Source: Candidatus Azobacteroides sp. (GTDB lineage Bacteria; Bacteroidota; Bacteroidia; Bacteroidales; Azobacteroidaceae). Taken from it: a stretch of 64,000 nucleotides of DNA. The stretch is taken from contig WRFZ01000178.1 in NCBI GenBank assembly GCA_009778655.1, forward strand, positions 1 to 64,000, read 5' to 3'. Position numbers and translations under genes: made by a program. This document shows positions 60,934 through 64,000 of this stretch, in pieces. The notes below the pieces were generated by a model. It did not search any database, was not told the DNA's origin, and saw nothing but the letters and a program-made list of their open reading frames with translations. Position 1 is the stretch's first letter. Each line of letters opens with the position of its first letter.

Positions 60934-63078
60934 ATGATCGGACGGAAAAAAATAGTTTGGACGTTGCTGTTGATAAGCTTCGGATTGATTTCGATACAAG
61001 CGCAAATTAATACGGATCGCGTGCTTACGATCGGTAGAAACGCGCTGTATTTTGAAGACTATATGCTTTCCATTCAATATTTTAACCAAGTAATCCGATC
61101 TAAGCCGTATTTGGCGGAACCCTATCTTTATCGCGCAATGGCTAAATTGAATCTGGACGATTACCAAGGTGCGGAAGACGATTTATCGCATTGCATCGAG
61201 ATCAATCCTTTTTTGGTTTATTCCTATTTATATCGCGGCATTGCCCGTCAGTATCAAAACAATTACCAAGGAGCAATTGAAGATTACGATACGGGATTGA
61301 CGTTTCGTCCGGAAGACAGGCAATTGCTTTTAAATAAAGGAATTGCTTATGTGCAAGACAAAAATTACGATGATGCGATTGCCACCTTAGATTTGTTGAT
61401 AAAATACCAACCGAAATATACGCAAGCCTATAACACACGGGGAGCGGTATATGCCGAAAAAGGGGATACGATTCAAGCTTTGGACGATTTTAATAAATCG
61501 CTGGAATTGGATAAATATTTTGCGCCGACCTACGCTCAACGCGGAATGCTCTATTATCAACAGGAAAAATACAAAGATGCGCTGGCCGACTACAATGAAG
61601 CGATTCGATTAGAACCGAAACAAATCGGATATTACATTAATCGAGGATTGATTAAATATAATTTAAACGATTTGCGCGGAGCGATGGCGGATTATGATGC
61701 GGTAGTCATTCTGGATGCACGAAATACCATCGGCCGATTTAATCGCGGACTTCTTCGGGCGCAAGTCGGCGACGAACAACATGCCGTCGAGGATTTTAAC
61801 GTAGTCGTCGAAAATGAACCCGATAATTTTATGGCTATCTATAACCGGGCCATTTTAAATAACGAATTGCATAACTATAGGGCTGCGGTAGCGGATTTGG
61901 ATTCGGTTTTAGCCGAATATCCCTATTTTGTTCCGGGCTATTATTTCCGCTCCGAAGTGAAACGGGCCATGAACGACGCCAAAGAGGCCGATAAAGATTA
62001 TTGGTATGCATACGATTTGGAACAGAAGCTGAAACAAGAAAGAGCAAAAGGAAAAACAGTGACTGGAAAAGGTATTTTTGATACGCCTCCTTCGTCGGAG
62101 AACGAATCGGATGCGAACGAAAAAAATACGCGGGAACGCTCCGATAAAAGCATTGAAAAATTCAATCGGTTGGTCATGTACGATAAAGAAGACGAAGTTA
62201 AATCATCGTATAAAAATGAAATTCGGGGACGAGTTCAAGACCGGCAAGTCAGAGTGGACTTAGCGCCGCAATTCGTGATTACCTATTATGAAAAACCGGA
62301 AGACATTGATAAAACGATTACCCGTTACGATAAAACCATTTCGGATTACAATGCTCGGATGATTCTTAAGCTTCAGTTGAAAGTCGTCAATAAAGAAGCT
62401 GCGATTTCCGACGAGCAGGCGCAATACCACTTTCAATCCATTGACGATTATTCGTTAATCATTGATAAAAATCCGAACGATGCCGACGCCTATTTCGGCA
62501 GAGCGCTGGATTTTATGGTTTTGCAAGATTTAACGGAAGCGTTGAACGATTTTTCACAAGTAATCGAGCTGCGTCCCGATTTTATTTTGGCGTATTTTAA
62601 CCGGGCGGTCGTTCGTTCCAAACTGATGCAAATTGAAAATTATGATGAAAGCGTTTCCGGTAACGATATACAAAATTTAAGTTTAAATCTTCAAACCAAA
62701 GCGAACAGACCCTTTCAATCGCCAACCGCTCCGTATCCCCAACCCTCTGTGGAATCCGATAAAGAAAGTCAACGCGCTATTGAATACGATCAAATCATAC
62801 AGGATTATGACAAAATCATTCAATTGAATCCCGATTTTGTGTTTGCTTACTACAATCGCGCCAACATCCGATGTTCTCAAAAAGACTTTCGTCAAGCTTT
62901 AGTTGATTACAACGAAGCCGTCAACCGGAATCCCGAATTTGCGGAAGCTTATTACAATCGCGGACTTACTCGCTTGTACTTGGGTGATACCGCAAAAGGT
63001 ATTGCCGATTTGAGTAAAGCCGGCGAATTAGGCATTGTCGAAGCCTACAGCATTATCAAGAAAATGACAACGGATTGA
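60934..63078 (+). CDS. Secreted TPR-repeat protein
   Basis: Signal peptide; many TPR units (e.g. PTYAQRGMLYYQQEKYKDALADYNEAIRLEP). Confidence 0.9.
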   Translation: MIGRKKIVWTLLLISFGLISIQAQINTDRVLTIGRNALYFEDYMLSIQYFNQVIRSKPYLAEPYLYRAMAKLNLDDYQGAEDDLSHCIEINPFLVYSYLYRGIARQYQNNYQGAIEDYDTGLTFRPEDRQLLLNKGIAYVQDKNYDDAIATLDLLIKYQPKYTQAYNTRGAVYAEKGDTIQALDDFNKSLELDKYFAPTYAQRGMLYYQQEKYKDALADYNEAIRLEPKQIGYYINRGLIKYNLNDLRGAMADYDAVVILDARNTIGRFNRGLLRAQVGDEQHAVEDFNVVVENEPDNFMAIYNRAILNNELHNYRAAVADLDSVLAEYPYFVPGYYFRSEVKRAMNDAKEADKDYWYAYDLEQKLKQERAKGKTVTGKGIFDTPPSSENESDANEKNTRERSDKSIEKFNRLVMYDKEDEVKSSYKNEIRGRVQDRQVRVDLAPQFVITYYEKPEDIDKTITRYDKTISDYNARMILKLQLKVVNKEAAISDEQAQYHFQSIDDYSLIIDKNPNDADAYFGRALDFMVLQDLTEALNDFSQVIELRPDFILAYFNRAVVRSKLMQIENYDESVSGNDIQNLSLNLQTKANRPFQSPTAPYPQPSVESDKESQRAIEYDQIIQDYDKIIQLNPDFVFAYYNRANIRCSQKDFRQALVDYNEAVNRNPEFAEAYYNRGLTRLYLGDTAKGIADLSKAGELGIVEAYSIIKKMTTD

Positions 63079-63130
63079 TTCTTCAACGGTTGATTATCAT
63101 TAATTGAGGCTGTCTTAAAACTGCCGTGTC

Positions 63131-63213
63131 ATTGCGGGCGTAGCGTAGCGAAGACCCGCAATCCCTCATAATTAATAATTGATTTTCCGGGAGACGGCGG
63201 GTCTTCGCTACGC
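63131..63213. repeat. Hairpin repeat copy 2 (63131-63162) plus inverted partial copy (63197-63213)
   Basis: attgcggg...cccgcaat arms; 17-nt perfect inverted match gcgtagcgaagacccgc (63143-63159) / gcgggtcttcgctacgc (63197-63213). Confidence 0.8.
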
Positions 63214-63227
63214 AAAGATAATAAATG

Positions 63228-63286
63228 AGAAGAAGATAGATAAAGACCAAAAGAAATATCTTTCAATCTGTTATCTATCTTCTTCT
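63228..63286. repeat. 16-bp perfect inverted repeat hairpin between convergent genes
   Basis: agaagaagatagataa (63228-63243) / ttatctatcttcttct (63271-63286). Confidence 0.75.
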
Positions 63287-63348
63287 ATTGTCTCAAATAT
63301 TTGCTTATCGCCAGACAAAGGCTCTCAGCTTTCATCGGGCAAATAGAT

Positions 63349-63879
63349 TTATTTTTCTTCCACAAAAATCTCAAAAATTGAGCTTAGTAATCCTCCATAT
63401 AGTATTTCAAAATCTCTCTTTTGTTCTTTTTTTACTTTACACCTATACATAACAAATAATTCGTTTTTTCCGTAAACACACCAAGATTTTTTTATTTTGA
63501 CTTTATATGTTTTCGAATAAATACTGTGAGGCTCAAGTAATACTAAGTTATCATAATTCGAAAATGCATTCAAAATTGTAAAATTCATATCAAAAACAAA
63601 AACACCGTGTGTTTCTCTATTTAAAGAGATTAACCCGTCAGGATGAAAATAAAAACCGGTATTTGTTTTATTTTTGAAAATGACTGTTAAAGAAAGTTCA
63701 TTATTTAAAATAACAGTATCTTGGCTCGGATCAATAACAACATTTAAATCAAAATAGGAGCTGATAGATTTGTATTCAATATTGTTAGTGGAATTACTAT
63801 GTATCGTATTACACTTAGCAAAAAAAACTGATACAAATATCAATATCCATATATATATTTTTTTATTTTCCTTTACCAT
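63349..63879 (-). CDS. Hypothetical lipoprotein (possible immunity-like protein)
   Basis: ATG at 63879 gives MVKENKKIYIWILIFVSVFFAKCNT with lipobox; ATG overlaps the stop of the upstream truncated gene (ATGGTAA). Confidence 0.65.
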   Translation of the reverse strand: MVKENKKIYIWILIFVSVFFAKCNTIHSNSTNNIEYKSISSYFDLNVVIDPSQDTVILNNELSLTVIFKNKTNTGFYFHPDGLISLNRETHGVFVFDMNFTILNAFSNYDNLVLLEPHSIYSKTYKVKIKKSWCVYGKNELFVMYRCKVKKEQKRDFEILYGGLLSSIFEIFVEEK

Positions 63880-64000
63880 CTTCTTGGAATTTTGTATATG
63901 AAGTGCCACCAATCCGCTTTAAACAATTCACTCTCTGTTCCATACAATGAGGCATTGATACCATATCCATTAATTCGCTGTATCCAGTCTATTCCACTAT
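63873..64000 (-). CDS. C-terminus of a gene truncated by the window edge (...SGIDWIQRINGYGINASLYGTESELFKADWWHFIYKIPRRW*)
   Basis: Manual translation of the open minus-strand frame to the edge; 7-nt overlap with the downstream lipoprotein start. Confidence 0.45.
   Translation of the reverse strand, partial: SGIDWIQRINGYGINASLYGTESELFKADWWHFIYKIPRRW

Noticed and set aside
1-64000. Prophage, integrative element or transposon
   Set aside because: No integrase, transposase, phage structural or conjugation genes identified in the window.

Overview
The window looks like a Bacteroidetes (probably Bacteroidales) chromosome. The main evidence is SusC/SusD and HTCS genes, type IX secretion C-terminal domains, TAnnTTTG-type promoters, and DUF4954/DUF2141 families. 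It is mostly ordinary chromosomal content: HflX, alanine dehydrogenase, PfkA, HtpG, ClpC, XseA, RuvX and peptide deformylase. It also carries accessory modules: (1) a double-glycine peptide export locus at the left edge, with C39-peptidase ABC transporter, HlyD protein, HTH regulator and two small GG-leader peptides, one of them (57 aa) below the ORF-track cutoff; (2) a minimal polysaccharide utilisation locus with HTCS, lipoprotein, SusD, SusC and a PA14-containing GH31; (3) a TonB receptor/DUF2141/wHTH cluster; (4) a BlaI/BlaR1-like pair; (5) a compact glycan locus with two different phosphoglycosyl transferases, a DegT aminotransferase and fcl-gmd; (6) a truncated gene at the right edge translationally coupled to a lipoprotein, possibly a toxin/immunity-like pair. 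Non-coding structure includes a 163-nt nested stem-loop (4503-4665), heptameter (GAATTAT)-type tandem repeats at several gene boundaries, a dispersed 'attgcggg...cccgcaat' hairpin repeat, and strong terminator-like hairpins. I found no tRNA, rRNA, CRISPR array or transposase. The best candidate for an undescribed system is the two-peptide GG-leader locus at 1-4452. All family calls are from reading the sequence; no searches were run.
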